A stretch of 64,000 nucleotides of DNA from Mycolicibacterium poriferae (GTDB lineage: Bacteria; Actinomycetota; Actinomycetes; Mycobacteriales; Mycobacteriaceae). Every line of letters begins with the position of its first letter. The stretch's first letter is position 1. The notes under the pieces are model-generated. The model saw only the letters and a program-made list of their open reading frames with translations. It did no database searches and was not told where the DNA came from. Positions 28,391 to 37,450 of this stretch are shown piece by piece. A program made the position numbers and the translations under genes. The stretch is from the NCBI RefSeq assembly GCF_010728325.1, contig NZ_AP022570.1, forward strand, positions 1,860,001 through 1,924,000, read 5' to 3'.

Positions 28391-29347
28391 ATGACCGCCG
28401 GTGCCCGAGCCGCAGAGTTCGAGCAGGTGCGGCCGCAACTGCTCGCCGTGGCCTATCGGCTGACGGGCACGGTGGCCGATGCCGAGGATGTGGTCCAGGA
28501 TGCGTGGCTGCGGTGGGATGCGCACCGCGACATCGTGATCGACGATCTGACGGCGTGGCTGACGACGGTGGTGAGCCGGCTGAGCCTGGACCGGTTGCGG
28601 TCAGCGGCGCATCGGCGTGAGACGTACGCGGGGCAGTGGCTGCCCGAGCCGGTGGTCACGACGCTTGACGGCGACGATCCGCTCGCGGCTGTTGTGGCCG
28701 GCGAGGACGCCCGGTTCGCGGCGATGGTGGTCCTGGAGCGGCTGACGCCCGATCAGCGCGTGGCGTTCGTCCTGCACGACGGCTTCGCGATGCCGTTCTC
28801 CGAGATCGCCGAGGTGCTGGGGGTGACGCCGGCGGCTGCGCGCCAGCTGGCGTCGCGGGCGCGCCGGACGGTGGCCGGGGCGCCGAAACCTGCCGACGAG
28901 CACGCCGAGGTGGTCGGGAAGTTACTGGCCGCGATGGCGTGCGGGGATGTGGCGGCGGTGGTCGAGCTGCTGCATCCCGAGGTCACGTTCACCGGGGATG
29001 CGAACCGCCGCGCCCCGACCGCGCCGCAGGTCATTCGGGGCCGCGACAAAGTGGCGCGGTTCCTGTTCGGGCTGGCTCGTCGCTACGGCCCGCGGCTGTT
29101 CGAGGTCGCTGCCCTGGGTCTGGTCAACGGTGAATTGGGGATGGTCACCGCTGGTGCCGCAGCCAACGACGAGTGGCCGGCCATCGCGCCGCGCATCCAG
29201 GCGATGACGGTCAGCGACGGCCGGGTGGTGGCCATCTACGACATCGCCAACCCGGACAAGTTCACCGGTTCGCCGCTGGGCGACGCACGCGCTCGCGGAA
29301 CGAGGTACGTCAAGCCCACGGCACCCGGCAGGCGTCCCCGGAGTTGA
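28391..29347 (+). CDS. sigJ: ECF41-type sigma factor SigJ
   Basis: A 318-residue extracytoplasmic-function sigma factor with region 2 (AYRLTGTVADAEDVVQDAWLRW), region 4 (LTPDQRVAFVLHDGFAMPFSEIAEVLGVTPAAARQLASRARR) and a C-terminal SnoaL-like domain of about 120 residues. ECF41 hallmarks are present: the WLPEP linker motif and the terminal NPDKF. In this group the fused domain replaces an anti-sigma factor and controls activity. It is orthologous to Rv3328c. The ATG at 28391 is chosen by alignment with SigJ; the frame is open from 28361. Its 3' end overlaps the convergent CMD-like gene by 38 bp. Confidence 0.92.
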   Translation: MTAGARAAEFEQVRPQLLAVAYRLTGTVADAEDVVQDAWLRWDAHRDIVIDDLTAWLTTVVSRLSLDRLRSAAHRRETYAGQWLPEPVVTTLDGDDPLAAVVAGEDARFAAMVVLERLTPDQRVAFVLHDGFAMPFSEIAEVLGVTPAAARQLASRARRTVAGAPKPADEHAEVVGKLLAAMACGDVAAVVELLHPEVTFTGDANRRAPTAPQVIRGRDKVARFLFGLARRYGPRLFEVAALGLVNGELGMVTAGAAANDEWPAIAPRIQAMTVSDGRVVAIYDIANPDKFTGSPLGDARARGTRYVKPTAPGRRPRS

Positions 29348-29879
29348 AACCCTGCTCGGCGATGCCCAGCGCGGTGTTCATCCGGGCCCGCATGTTCTCC
29401 ACCCCGATCTGGTAGGTCAACTCGACCACCCCGCGGTCGCCGAAGCGGTGACGCAGATCGTCGACCTGTTCGTCGGTGACGGTATGCGGGTCGGTGGTCA
29501 TGGCGTCGGCGTAGGCGATGGCGGCGCGCTCGTCGGCGGAGAAGTTCGACGACGTCGCGTAGTCGTCGATCTCGGTGAGTCGTGTCAGGTCCAGACCTTC
29601 CATCCGCATCAGCATCGAGCCGAAGTCCACACACCAGCCGCAGCCGATGCGGCGCGCGGTCCAGTACACCGCCAACTCCCGCACGCTTGCCGGCAGGGTG
29701 TGTGAGGCCCGCTCCAGCAGGGTTTCGTGCACCGCCCCGGCCAGCAGCAGCCCGGGGTGGCGTGCGGTGACGGTGAAAGGTTCCGGCACCTCACCGAAGC
29801 GACCGCGCGTGATGCGATACATCAGGCGGGTCATGAGCGAGGCGCGGTCGGGGGACAGGGCGGGGATTCGAGGTGCCAT
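29310..29879 (-). CDS. Carboxymuconolactone decarboxylase/AhpD-like protein, probable SigJ target
   Basis: A 189-residue protein of the CMD/AhpD fold. The redox-type motif CGWC (in RRIGCGWCVDFGSML, about residues 77-91) and the downstream YADAMTTDPHTVTDEQ and ELTYQIGVENMRARMN segments are typical. Such proteins may act as peroxidase partners. Genes of this type (the COE group) regularly sit next to ECF41 sigma factors and are their main targets; an ECF41-type promoter lies directly upstream. The ATG at 29879 has no Shine-Dalgarno and would be leaderless. The frame open farther upstream is not coding. Confidence 0.88.
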   Translation of the reverse strand: MAPRIPALSPDRASLMTRLMYRITRGRFGEVPEPFTVTARHPGLLLAGAVHETLLERASHTLPASVRELAVYWTARRIGCGWCVDFGSMLMRMEGLDLTRLTEIDDYATSSNFSADERAAIAYADAMTTDPHTVTDEQVDDLRHRFGDRGVVELTYQIGVENMRARMNTALGIAEQGFNSGDACRVPWA

Positions 29880-29887
29880 ACCTGTCT

Positions 29888-29914
29888 GACGAGACAGCTC
29901 GCCCGGATGTGACA
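29888..29914 (-). promoter_or_regulatory. ECF41-type promoter (TGTCACA-N16-CGTC)
   Basis: On the reverse strand the -35 TGTCACA (29914-29908) is followed after 16 bases by the -10 CGTC (29891-29888), matching the described ECF41 consensus. The -10 ends eight bases before the CMD-like start codon, so the transcript would begin at or within a base or two of ATG. This ties the gene to the SigJ encoded opposite. Confidence 0.75.
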
Positions 29915-30006
29915 CCTGACGCATCCCTGACGAATCGCCGCCGCGCCTTTCCGGCCCGCGCGATCGTGACGCACTCTGCAGGCAGAAACTGACGTGAGGG
30001 TCAACC

Positions 30007-32205
30007 CTGCTGTACCGGATTGCGCTGCTGGCCATCGCCGCGCCCCGTCGAATCGTGGCGGTCGCGGCGATGGTGATGGTTGCCTCGGCCATCTTCGGGA
30101 TTCCGGTGGCGAGCCACCTCACCGCGGGTGGATTCCAGGACCCGGACTCGGAGTCCGCCCGCGCCACCAAGGTGCTCACCGACACCTTCGGCCGCGGGGA
30201 TCTGCAACTGGTGTTCGCCGTCACCGGCCCCCGAGAGCAGGCCGAACCCGTCGGTCGCCGGCTCGTCGACCGGCTGGAAAGCGACCCGAACGTCGTCCGC
30301 GCGGTCTCTGCGTGGACCGCGCCCGAGCAGGCGGCCGCGGCGTTGGTCAGCCGCGACGGGCAGACCGGGCTGGTGGTGGCCGAACTGACCGGCGGGGAGG
30401 AACGCGCCCCCCGCTACGCCCAGCAGATCGTCGACGAGGTCGAGCCGGCGATCCTGCCCGGCTACCCCGACGTCACGGTGCGCGCCGGGGGTTCGGCGAT
30501 GGTGTATTCCCAGATCAACGCCCAGACCCAGCGCGACGTCGTGGTGATGGAGGCCATCGCGCTCCCGCTGAGCTTTCTGGTGCTGGTGTGGGTGTTCAAG
30601 GGGCTGCTGGCCGCCGCGGTGCCGGTGGCGGTCGGGGCGTTGGCGATCGTCGGCTCGATGGCGGTGTTGCGGTTGGTCGCGCTGGGCACCGATGTCTCGA
30701 TCTTTGCGCTGAACCTGACCACGGCGCTGGGTCTGGCGCTGGCCATCGACTACACGCTGCTGATCGTGAGCCGCTTCCGAGACGAGGTGGCCGCCGGGGC
30801 GCCGCGGGAACAGGCGCTGGTGACGACGATGGTCACCGCGGGCCGGACCGTGCTGTTCTCGGCGTTGACGGTGGCGCTGTCGATGGCGGCGATGGTGCTG
30901 TTCCCGATGTACTTCCTGAAGTCGTTCGCCTACGCCGGGGTGGCGACGGTGGCGTTGTGTGCGGCCGCCGCGGTGCTGGTGACACCGGCGGCGATCATGC
31001 TGCTCGGCGACCGGCTCGACACACTCGACGTCCGGCGGGTGGTGCGGCGCCGTCCCGACCCCGTCGACGCCCACGAGCGGTTCTGGTACCGGTCGACGAA
31101 GTTCGTGACCCGCCGCGCAGTGCTCGTGGCGCTCGCGGGCACGGTGCTGCTGGTCGCTTTGGGCCTGCCGTTCCTGCGGGTGTCCTGGGGATTGCCCGAC
31201 GAACGGGTGCTGCCGCGGTCGGCGTCGGCCTATCAGGTCGGCGAGTTGGTGCGCACCGCGTTCCCCGACAACGCCGAGGCCTCGCTGACCGTGGTGGTGC
31301 CCGACGCCGACGGACTGACCGCGCAGGAGTACGAGCGCTACGCCGCGGCCGCGTCCCGCATCGGCGGGGTCACGACGGTCAGCGCACCGCCGGGCATCTA
31401 CGCCGACGGCCGCCGGGTCGGTCCGCCCTCAGAGGCCGCCGGGACCGGTGGCGGCGCGGCGTTCCTGACCGTCGGCAGCACCACGGCGCTGTTCACCGAG
31501 GCCTCGCAGCGTCAACTCGACGCCCTCCGGGCGCTGCCCGGACCGGGTGGTCGCGAGGTCGCGATCACCGGGATCGCGCAGGTCAACCGCGACAGCGTCG
31601 CCGCGATCGAACAGCGTCTGCCCGTGGTGCTGGGCGTGATCGCGGCCATCACGCTGGTGCTGCTGTTCGTGCTGACCGGCAGTGTCGTGCTCCCGATCAA
31701 GGCACTGATCCTCAACATGTTGTCGCTGACCGCGGCGTTCGGGGCGCTGGTGTGGATCTTCCAGGAAGGCCATCTCGGCGCGTTCGGCACCACTCCGACC
31801 GGAGCGCTGGTGGCCAACATGCCGGTGCTGCTGTTCTGTATCGCGTTCGGCCTGTCGATGGACTACGAGGTGTTCATCATCGCCCGCATCCGGGAGTTCT
31901 GGCTGGCCAGCGGCCGAACCCGGGCCGACAACGACGAGAGCGTGGCACTGGGGCTGGCCCACACCGGGCGCGTGGTGACCGCGGCCGCGCTGATCATGTC
32001 CATCTCGTTCGGTGCCCTGATCGCGGCGCAGGTGTCGTTCATGCGGATGTTCGGCCTGGGCCTGACGCTGGCGGTGCTGGTCGACGCGACGTTGGTGCGG
32101 ATGGGGCTGCTGCCGGCCTACATGCGTCTGATGGGCCGATGGAACTGGTGGGCTCCGCCGGTTTTGAGCAGACTGGTGAGTAGACCGGGCACGTCGCGAA
32201 ATTAA
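30007..32205 (+). CDS. MMPL/RND-family membrane transporter, possible CTG start
   Basis: About 732 residues with the MMPL layout: helix 1, a large external loop, helices 2-6 (around LALAIDYTLLIVSRFRDE, the conserved Asp-Tyr pair of helix 4), a second loop and helices 7-12 (FGLSMDYEVFIIARIREFW). It probably exports a lipid using the proton gradient. In-frame sequence similar to the family begins upstream of the first normal start (GTG 30055), but a TGA lies at 29995. GAGGG (29996-30000) stands six bases before CTG 30007, giving (M)LYRIALLAIAAPRR, so a CTG start is likely. It precedes crtE by 82 bp and may serve carotenoid or lipid export. Confidence 0.85.
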   Translation: MLYRIALLAIAAPRRIVAVAAMVMVASAIFGIPVASHLTAGGFQDPDSESARATKVLTDTFGRGDLQLVFAVTGPREQAEPVGRRLVDRLESDPNVVRAVSAWTAPEQAAAALVSRDGQTGLVVAELTGGEERAPRYAQQIVDEVEPAILPGYPDVTVRAGGSAMVYSQINAQTQRDVVVMEAIALPLSFLVLVWVFKGLLAAAVPVAVGALAIVGSMAVLRLVALGTDVSIFALNLTTALGLALAIDYTLLIVSRFRDEVAAGAPREQALVTTMVTAGRTVLFSALTVALSMAAMVLFPMYFLKSFAYAGVATVALCAAAAVLVTPAAIMLLGDRLDTLDVRRVVRRRPDPVDAHERFWYRSTKFVTRRAVLVALAGTVLLVALGLPFLRVSWGLPDERVLPRSASAYQVGELVRTAFPDNAEASLTVVVPDADGLTAQEYERYAAAASRIGGVTTVSAPPGIYADGRRVGPPSEAAGTGGGAAFLTVGSTTALFTEASQRQLDALRALPGPGGREVAITGIAQVNRDSVAAIEQRLPVVLGVIAAITLVLLFVLTGSVVLPIKALILNMLSLTAAFGALVWIFQEGHLGAFGTTPTGALVANMPVLLFCIAFGLSMDYEVFIIARIREFWLASGRTRADNDESVALGLAHTGRVVTAAALIMSISFGALIAAQVSFMRMFGLGLTLAVLVDATLVRMGLLPAYMRLMGRWNWWAPPVLSRLVSRPGTSRN

Positions 32206-32225
32206 TCCAGGCGTCAACCCATCCG

Positions 32226-32244
32226 TTCGGGGTACTGCTCCGAA
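32226..32244. promoter_or_regulatory. Inverted repeat upstream of the crt operon
   Basis: TTCGG (32226-32230) and CCGAA (32240-32244) flank a 9-nt spacer, 43 bases before the crtE ribosome binding region. It is short and may be an operator for pigment control or chance; no regulator gene is adjacent. Confidence 0.3.
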
Positions 32245-32287
32245 TGCAGGTGTGAGCAGGGCAGACCACCACAGAAGGAGCGGTCGT

Positions 32288-33409
32288 TTGAACAGGGGTG
32301 ATCGACCGGGAGCGCGCCTGATGGCGCCCAACGGCTGGGGCGGGCCTGCGCTCGGCCTGGCGACCTGGCGCGAGGAGGTGCGCGACGCGGTGCGCGAGCA
32401 CGTCAGCGAGTTCGTGCGCGGCGAATGCGTGGATCGCCTGGGCGACGCCAACGTGGGTGTGGCCGGCGAGCTGCTGTGCAACTTCCTCGAGGGCGGCAAG
32501 TACGTGCGCTCGACGTTCATGTACCTGGGCTGGCTGTGCGGCGCCGACGAGGACCCCGCCGCGTTGCGCGCCTCGGCCAGCCTGGAGCTGCTGCACGCGT
32601 TCGCGCTGATGCAGGACGACGTCATGGACGGTTCCCCGATGCGGCGTTCCCGTCCCGCAGCGCATGTCGTGTTCGCCGGCTGGCACCGCGACCGCGCGAT
32701 GACCGGGTCCCCCGAACGCTTCGGCGAGTCCGCGGCGATCCTGCTCGGAGATCTGTGCCTGGTGTGGGCCGAGGAGATGCTGCGCCGCAGCGGTGTCGGT
32801 GAGCACGCCCTGTCGCGGGTGTGGCCGCGCTACGACGCGATGCGCACCGAGTTGGCGATCGGCCAGTTCTCCGATCTGGTCAACAGCTCCCAGACCTACC
32901 CCCGCCTGGAGCAGGTGCTCGACGTGCTGCGCCGCAAGTCCGGCAACTACACCGTGCGTCGGCCGCTGGAGATCGGCGCGGCGATGGCCGGCTGCAACCG
33001 CGGCGTCATCGACGCGCTGGCGGGTTACGGGGCCGCGATCGGCGAGGCGTTCCAGCTACGCGACGACATCCTCGGGGTCTTCGGCACGCCGGCCCTGACC
33101 GGGAAGTCCGCCGGAACCGACATGGAGGACCGCAAGGCCACCAGCGTCATCGTCGCCGCCTACGAACTCGCCGACCCGTCGCTGCGCCGCCAGCTCGCCG
33201 AGCTGATGGTCGCCCCCGACATCGACGCCGCCGCCGTCGAGCACTGGCGCAACCTGATCGTCGCCAGCGGCGCCGTGCAACGGATCGAGGACCTGATCGC
33301 CGACCGGCACGCCGAGGCGCTGAGCCACCTCGACCGCGCCACCATCCCGGACCGACCCCGAGCCGCGCTGGCCGACATGGCCATCGCCTGCACCCAGCGA
33401 GCAGCCTGA
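32288..33409 (+). CDS. crtE: Geranylgeranyl diphosphate synthase (polyprenyl synthetase)
   Basis: A 373-residue trans-isoprenyl diphosphate synthase that supplies C20 GGPP for carotenoids. Seen: GGKYVRSTFMYLG, the first Asp-rich motif LMQDDVMDGSPMRR, and the second in FQLRDDILGVFG, where the last Asp of DDxxD is Gly, as in many actinobacterial enzymes. TTG 32288 is the start, with AGAAGGAG seven bases upstream. First gene of crtE-crtI-crtB-crtU-like-Rieske; its stop overlaps the crtI start (TGATG). The symbol rests on the operon context; as a protein it resembles mycobacterial IdsA/IdsB. Confidence 0.9.
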   Translation: MNRGDRPGARLMAPNGWGGPALGLATWREEVRDAVREHVSEFVRGECVDRLGDANVGVAGELLCNFLEGGKYVRSTFMYLGWLCGADEDPAALRASASLELLHAFALMQDDVMDGSPMRRSRPAAHVVFAGWHRDRAMTGSPERFGESAAILLGDLCLVWAEEMLRRSGVGEHALSRVWPRYDAMRTELAIGQFSDLVNSSQTYPRLEQVLDVLRRKSGNYTVRRPLEIGAAMAGCNRGVIDALAGYGAAIGEAFQLRDDILGVFGTPALTGKSAGTDMEDRKATSVIVAAYELADPSLRRQLAELMVAPDIDAAAVEHWRNLIVASGAVQRIEDLIADRHAEALSHLDRATIPDRPRAALADMAIACTQRAA

Positions 33410-34917
33410 TGCGCACCGTGAACGGAAAGACCGACCGAGTCGTCATCGTCGGGGCCGGGCTGTCCGGCCTGTCGGCGGCACTGCAGCTGGCCGGACGCGG
33501 ACGCGCCGTCACCGTCGTCGAGCGCGGTGAGCATCCCGGCGGACGGGTCGGCCGCGCCGACATCAACGGCTACCGCATCGACACCGGCCCGACTGTGCTG
33601 ACGATGCCCGACATCATCGACGACGCGTTCGCCGCAGTCGGGCGTTCGCTGGCGGAGTGCCTGCCGATCGACCCGGTCGCCCCGGCCTACCACGCGTCCT
33701 TCGCCGACGGCAGCGCGCTGCACGTGCACACCGACGCGACCGCGATGGCCACCGAGATCGAGCGGTTCGCCGGCCGCGCCGAGGCCGACGGCTATCTGCG
33801 CCTGCGGGACTGGCTGACCAAGCTCTACCGCACCGAATTCGACGGTTTCATCGGCGCGAATTTCGACTCGCCGCTGTCGCTGCTGACCCCCCAGCTGGCG
33901 CGGCTCGTGGCGCTGGGCGGATTCCGTCGGTGGGAACCGTTGATGCGCAAGTTCCTCACCGACGAACGGCTGCTGCGGGTGTTCACCTTCCAGGCGCTCT
34001 ACGCCGGGGTGCCGCCGCAGAGCGCGCTGGCCGTGTACGCGGTGATCGCGTACATGGACACCGTTGCCGGGGTGTACTTCCCCCGCGGCGGTATGCGCGC
34101 GCTGCCCGACGCGATGGCCGCCGCCGCGTCGGACGCCGGTGTCGAATTCATCTACGGGGCAACGGTTTCGGATCTGGAGTTCGCCGGTTCTCGCGTGTCG
34201 GCGGTGCGCACCGCCGAAGGCCACCGGGTGCCGGCCGACGCGGTGGTGCTGACCACGGAGCTGCCCGACACCTACCGGATGATCGGCCGCACCCCGCGCC
34301 GGGTGCTGCGACACCGCGCCGCCCCGTCGGCGGTCGTCGCCCACGTCGGTTGCGCGGCGGTCGATCCCGACGTCGGGCACCACACCATCTTGTTCGGCGA
34401 GGCGTGGAAACAGACTTTCCGCGACATCATCGACGACGGCCGCGCCATGGGTGATCCGTCGCTGCTGGTGACCCGCCCGACGGCCGGTGACCCGTCGCTG
34501 GCGCCCGCCGGGCGTGACCTGCTCTATGTGCTGGCTCCGGCGCCCAACACCGAGGTCGGCACCGTGGACTGGGATGCCGCGGGACCCGGTTACGTCGACC
34601 AGATGCTCAGCGCCGTGCGGGGACGGATGCCCGGTGTCGCGGAGGACGCCGAGGTGCTGCACGTCGTCACCCCGACCGACTGGGCCCGGCAGGGCATGGC
34701 CGCCGGTTCGCCGTTCGCGTTGGCGCACACCTTCGCCCAGACCGGGCCGTTCCGCCCGGCCAACACCGTCCGCGGCATCGACAACGTCGTGCTCGCGGGC
34801 TCATCGACGGTCCCCGGTGTCGGGGTTCCGACGGCGATCCTGTCCGGCCGGTTGGCCGCCGACCGGATCACCGGTGTCGTTGCCCCTCGCCCCACATCAG
34901 AGGTGAACCGCTCATGA
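33409..34917 (+). CDS. crtI: Phytoene desaturase
   Basis: A 502-residue FAD-dependent desaturase that turns phytoene into lycopene. Seen: the dinucleotide-binding VIVGAGLSGLSAALQLAGRG, ERGEHPGGRVG, DTGPTVLTMPDII, and the C-terminal FAD segment NVVLAGSSTVPGVGVPTAILSGRLAADRI. ATG 33409 overlaps the crtE stop. It overlaps crtB by four bases (ATGA). Membrane-associated enzyme; no extra domains. Confidence 0.93.
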   Translation: MRTVNGKTDRVVIVGAGLSGLSAALQLAGRGRAVTVVERGEHPGGRVGRADINGYRIDTGPTVLTMPDIIDDAFAAVGRSLAECLPIDPVAPAYHASFADGSALHVHTDATAMATEIERFAGRAEADGYLRLRDWLTKLYRTEFDGFIGANFDSPLSLLTPQLARLVALGGFRRWEPLMRKFLTDERLLRVFTFQALYAGVPPQSALAVYAVIAYMDTVAGVYFPRGGMRALPDAMAAAASDAGVEFIYGATVSDLEFAGSRVSAVRTAEGHRVPADAVVLTTELPDTYRMIGRTPRRVLRHRAAPSAVVAHVGCAAVDPDVGHHTILFGEAWKQTFRDIIDDGRAMGDPSLLVTRPTAGDPSLAPAGRDLLYVLAPAPNTEVGTVDWDAAGPGYVDQMLSAVRGRMPGVAEDAEVLHVVTPTDWARQGMAAGSPFALAHTFAQTGPFRPANTVRGIDNVVLAGSSTVPGVGVPTAILSGRLAADRITGVVAPRPTSEVNRS

Positions 34918-35858
34918 TCAGCACCGAGCTCGACGCCGCCGGCGTACGCGAACCGTCGCTGCGCGCGGCGTATCAGCACTGTCGCACCGTGAACGCCCAG
35001 CACGGCAAGACGTTCTTCCTGGCCACCCGGCTGCTCGCGCCGCGTCAGCGGCCTGCCGTGCATGCGTTGTACGGGTTCGCCCGCGGCGCGGATGACATCC
35101 TCGACGACTTCGACGCGCGCACCAACGAGGAACGCGCCGACCAACTGCAGCAGCTGTCCACCCGGCTGTTCAACAGCCTGGTCGAAAACCGTTCCGGTGA
35201 CGACAATCCGACGTTGACGGCAGTGGTGGACACTGCCCGCAAGTACGACATCGGCTGGGATCTGTTCGACGACTTCCTGGCGTCGATGCGGATGGATCTG
35301 ACCGTGACCGACTACCCGGACCGCAAGTCGCTCGAGCGCTACATGTACGGCTCGGCCGAGGTGATCGGACTGCAGCTGCTGCCCGTGCTGGGGACGGTCG
35401 GGCCCCGCGAGGAGGCCGCCCCGTACGCTGCGGCGCTGGGAAAGGCGTTCCAGCTGACCAACTTCCTGCGCGACATCGACGAGGACCTGTCCCGCGGTCG
35501 CGTGTATCTTCCGGCAGACGAGCTGGCCGCCCACGGGGTGGACCGCGACATGCTCGAGTGGTGCCACACCAACCGGCGCACCGACCAGAAGGTGCGTGCC
35601 GCGCTGGCCGAACAGCACGCCATCACACGCGCGGTCTATGAGCAGGCTCGCCCCGGCATCGACACGCTGGCGCCGAGTTCGCGTCCGTGCGTGGCCGCTG
35701 CGCTGACGCTGTACTCCGGCATCCTGGCGCGCATCGAGGCAATCGATTTCGAGATCTTCGGCCGCCGGGCGACGGTGAGCAAGCCGCGACGGTTGGCGGT
35801 CGCGGTGGCGGGTATCGGCAGGGCGTGGGCGAACCGTATCCGGTATGGAAGTGTGTGA
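34914..35858 (+). CDS. crtB: Phytoene synthase
   Basis: A 314-residue squalene/phytoene synthase that condenses two GGPP to phytoene. Both Asp-rich motifs are visible: ARGADDILDDFD (about residues 55-66) and NFLRDIDEDLSRGRVYLP (about 183-200), along with the YMYGSAEVIGL segment. ATG 34914 overlaps the crtI stop. With crtE and crtI it gives a full GGPP-to-lycopene route. Confidence 0.94.
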   Translation: MISTELDAAGVREPSLRAAYQHCRTVNAQHGKTFFLATRLLAPRQRPAVHALYGFARGADDILDDFDARTNEERADQLQQLSTRLFNSLVENRSGDDNPTLTAVVDTARKYDIGWDLFDDFLASMRMDLTVTDYPDRKSLERYMYGSAEVIGLQLLPVLGTVGPREEAAPYAAALGKAFQLTNFLRDIDEDLSRGRVYLPADELAAHGVDRDMLEWCHTNRRTDQKVRAALAEQHAITRAVYEQARPGIDTLAPSSRPCVAAALTLYSGILARIEAIDFEIFGRRATVSKPRRLAVAVAGIGRAWANRIRYGSV

Positions 35859-35908
35859 CGGGTGGATCGCCGGCCGTACCTGATTCCGAAGACCGCAGGA
35901 GCGTGGCG

Positions 35909-37450
35909 GTGACCCCGGACGGGGTGGACCGGCACAGGCAGACGCTGCCGGGAGCGCCGGGGCCGTCGGCGGTGCCCGCCGGATCGCCGCGCCCGCGGGT
36001 GGTCGTGGTCGGCGGCGGCATCGCCGGGCTGGCCGCAGCGACGGGGCTGGCCGAACGGGGCGTGGTGGTCGACGTCGTCGAAGCGCAGAACTACCTGGGC
36101 GGACGGGTCGGCGGCTGGCCCGACACCCTCACCGACGGGTCGTCGGCGGCGATGAACCGGGGCTTTCACGCGTTCTTCCGGCAGTACTACAACCTGCGGG
36201 CCCTGTTGCGGCGCAGCGACGCCGGCCTCACCGCACTGAGCCCGGTCGACGACTATCCGTTGATCGACGGGCAGGGACGCGTCGACACGTTCCGCGGGCT
36301 GCCGACCGCACCGCCGTGGAACGCGCTGGTGTTCGCGCTGCGCAGTCCCACCTTCCGGCTGCGGGATCTGCTGTCCCTGGACGCCAAGGCCGCCGCACCG
36401 CTGGCGGCGGTGTCGGTGCCGCAGACCTACGAGCTACTCGACGACCGAGATGCGGCAACGTTTCTGCGCGACATCAACTTTCCCGAGGCGGCGCGCCATC
36501 TCGCGTTCGAGGTGTTCGCCCGCAGCTTCTTCGCGCGGCCCGAGGCGTTGTCGGCGGGCGAGTTGGTCACGATGTTCCACATCTACTTCCTCGGTTCCAG
36601 CGAAGGGCTGATCTTTGACGTCGCGAACGCCAACTTCGATGTGGCGCTGTGGAATCCGCTGAAGTCCTATCTGCAGGACCGCGGGGTGGAGTTCCACACC
36701 GGGGTCCGGGTCGACACCGTTGCCGTGGACGGGGACGTGGTGGTCACGAGTACGACGGGCCGCTCGTTCACCGCCGACGCGGTGGTGCTGGCCACCGACG
36801 TGCCGGGGTTGCGGCGCATCGTGGCCGCCTCCCCGGGCTTGGGTGACGCGCAGTGGCGCGACCGCGTCGCGGCCCTGCAGACCGCACCGCCGTTCGTGGT
36901 GCTGCGGTTGTGGCTGGACCGGCCGGTCCGCGCCGATCGTGCCCCGTTTGTCGGGACAGGAGGCCGTGAACCCCTGGACAATGTCAGTGTGGTCAGTCGC
37001 TATGAAGCCCAGGCCCGCCAGTGGGCCGCGCGCACCGGCGGCTCGGTGGTCGAGCTGCACGCCTATTCGGTGTCCGACGAGGACGGCGACGACATGGTGC
37101 GCGAGGCGCTGTTGAAGCGGATGTACGAGCTGTATCCGGAGACGGTCGACGCGACGATCGTCGACGAGCGGTTGCTGCGCCGCGCCGACTGCCCCCGATT
37201 CGCGCCCGGCGACTTCGCCGACCGGCCCACGGTCACGACCCCCGACCCGCGGGTGGTGTTGGCCGGAGACGGGATTCGCATCGATCTGCCGGTGGCGTTG
37301 ATGGAGCGGGCGGCCACGACCGGGTGGAGCGCGGCCAACCATCTGCTCGGCGGTTTCGGGCTGGCCGGGCATGCGCTGCAGACCGTGCCCAACCGGGGCC
37401 GCTCGAGGCTGCTGCGACGACTGGCCGGTTCGACGACGGGGGCGAGATGA
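35909..37450 (+). CDS. CrtU-like FAD-dependent carotenoid desaturase/methyltransferase-family protein
   Basis: A 513-residue flavoprotein with VVVVGGGIAGLAAATGLAERGV at the N-terminus, then NYLGGRVGGWPDTLTDG and NRGFHAFFRQYYNLRALLRR, which I recognise from actinobacterial CrtU (beta-carotene desaturase/methylase making aromatic isorenieratene-type rings). The C-terminal FAD segment RVVLAGDGIRIDLPVALMERA is intact. Best start GTG 35909 with AGGAG seven bases upstream; a GTG at 35855 overlapping the crtB stop is the alternative. It overlaps the Rieske gene by four bases. No lycopene cyclase is found in the window, so its substrate here is open. Confidence 0.8.
   Translation: MTPDGVDRHRQTLPGAPGPSAVPAGSPRPRVVVVGGGIAGLAAATGLAERGVVVDVVEAQNYLGGRVGGWPDTLTDGSSAAMNRGFHAFFRQYYNLRALLRRSDAGLTALSPVDDYPLIDGQGRVDTFRGLPTAPPWNALVFALRSPTFRLRDLLSLDAKAAAPLAAVSVPQTYELLDDRDAATFLRDINFPEAARHLAFEVFARSFFARPEALSAGELVTMFHIYFLGSSEGLIFDVANANFDVALWNPLKSYLQDRGVEFHTGVRVDTVAVDGDVVVTSTTGRSFTADAVVLATDVPGLRRIVAASPGLGDAQWRDRVAALQTAPPFVVLRLWLDRPVRADRAPFVGTGGREPLDNVSVVSRYEAQARQWAARTGGSVVELHAYSVSDEDGDDMVREALLKRMYELYPETVDATIVDERLLRRADCPRFAPGDFADRPTVTTPDPRVVLAGDGIRIDLPVALMERAATTGWSAANHLLGGFGLAGHALQTVPNRGRSRLLRRLAGSTTGAR

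Noticed and set aside
29994..32183. 729-codon frame starting GTG 29994 over the MmpL gene
   Set aside because: It is offset by one frame from the real transporter, is Arg/Gly/Ala-rich and has no membrane helices.
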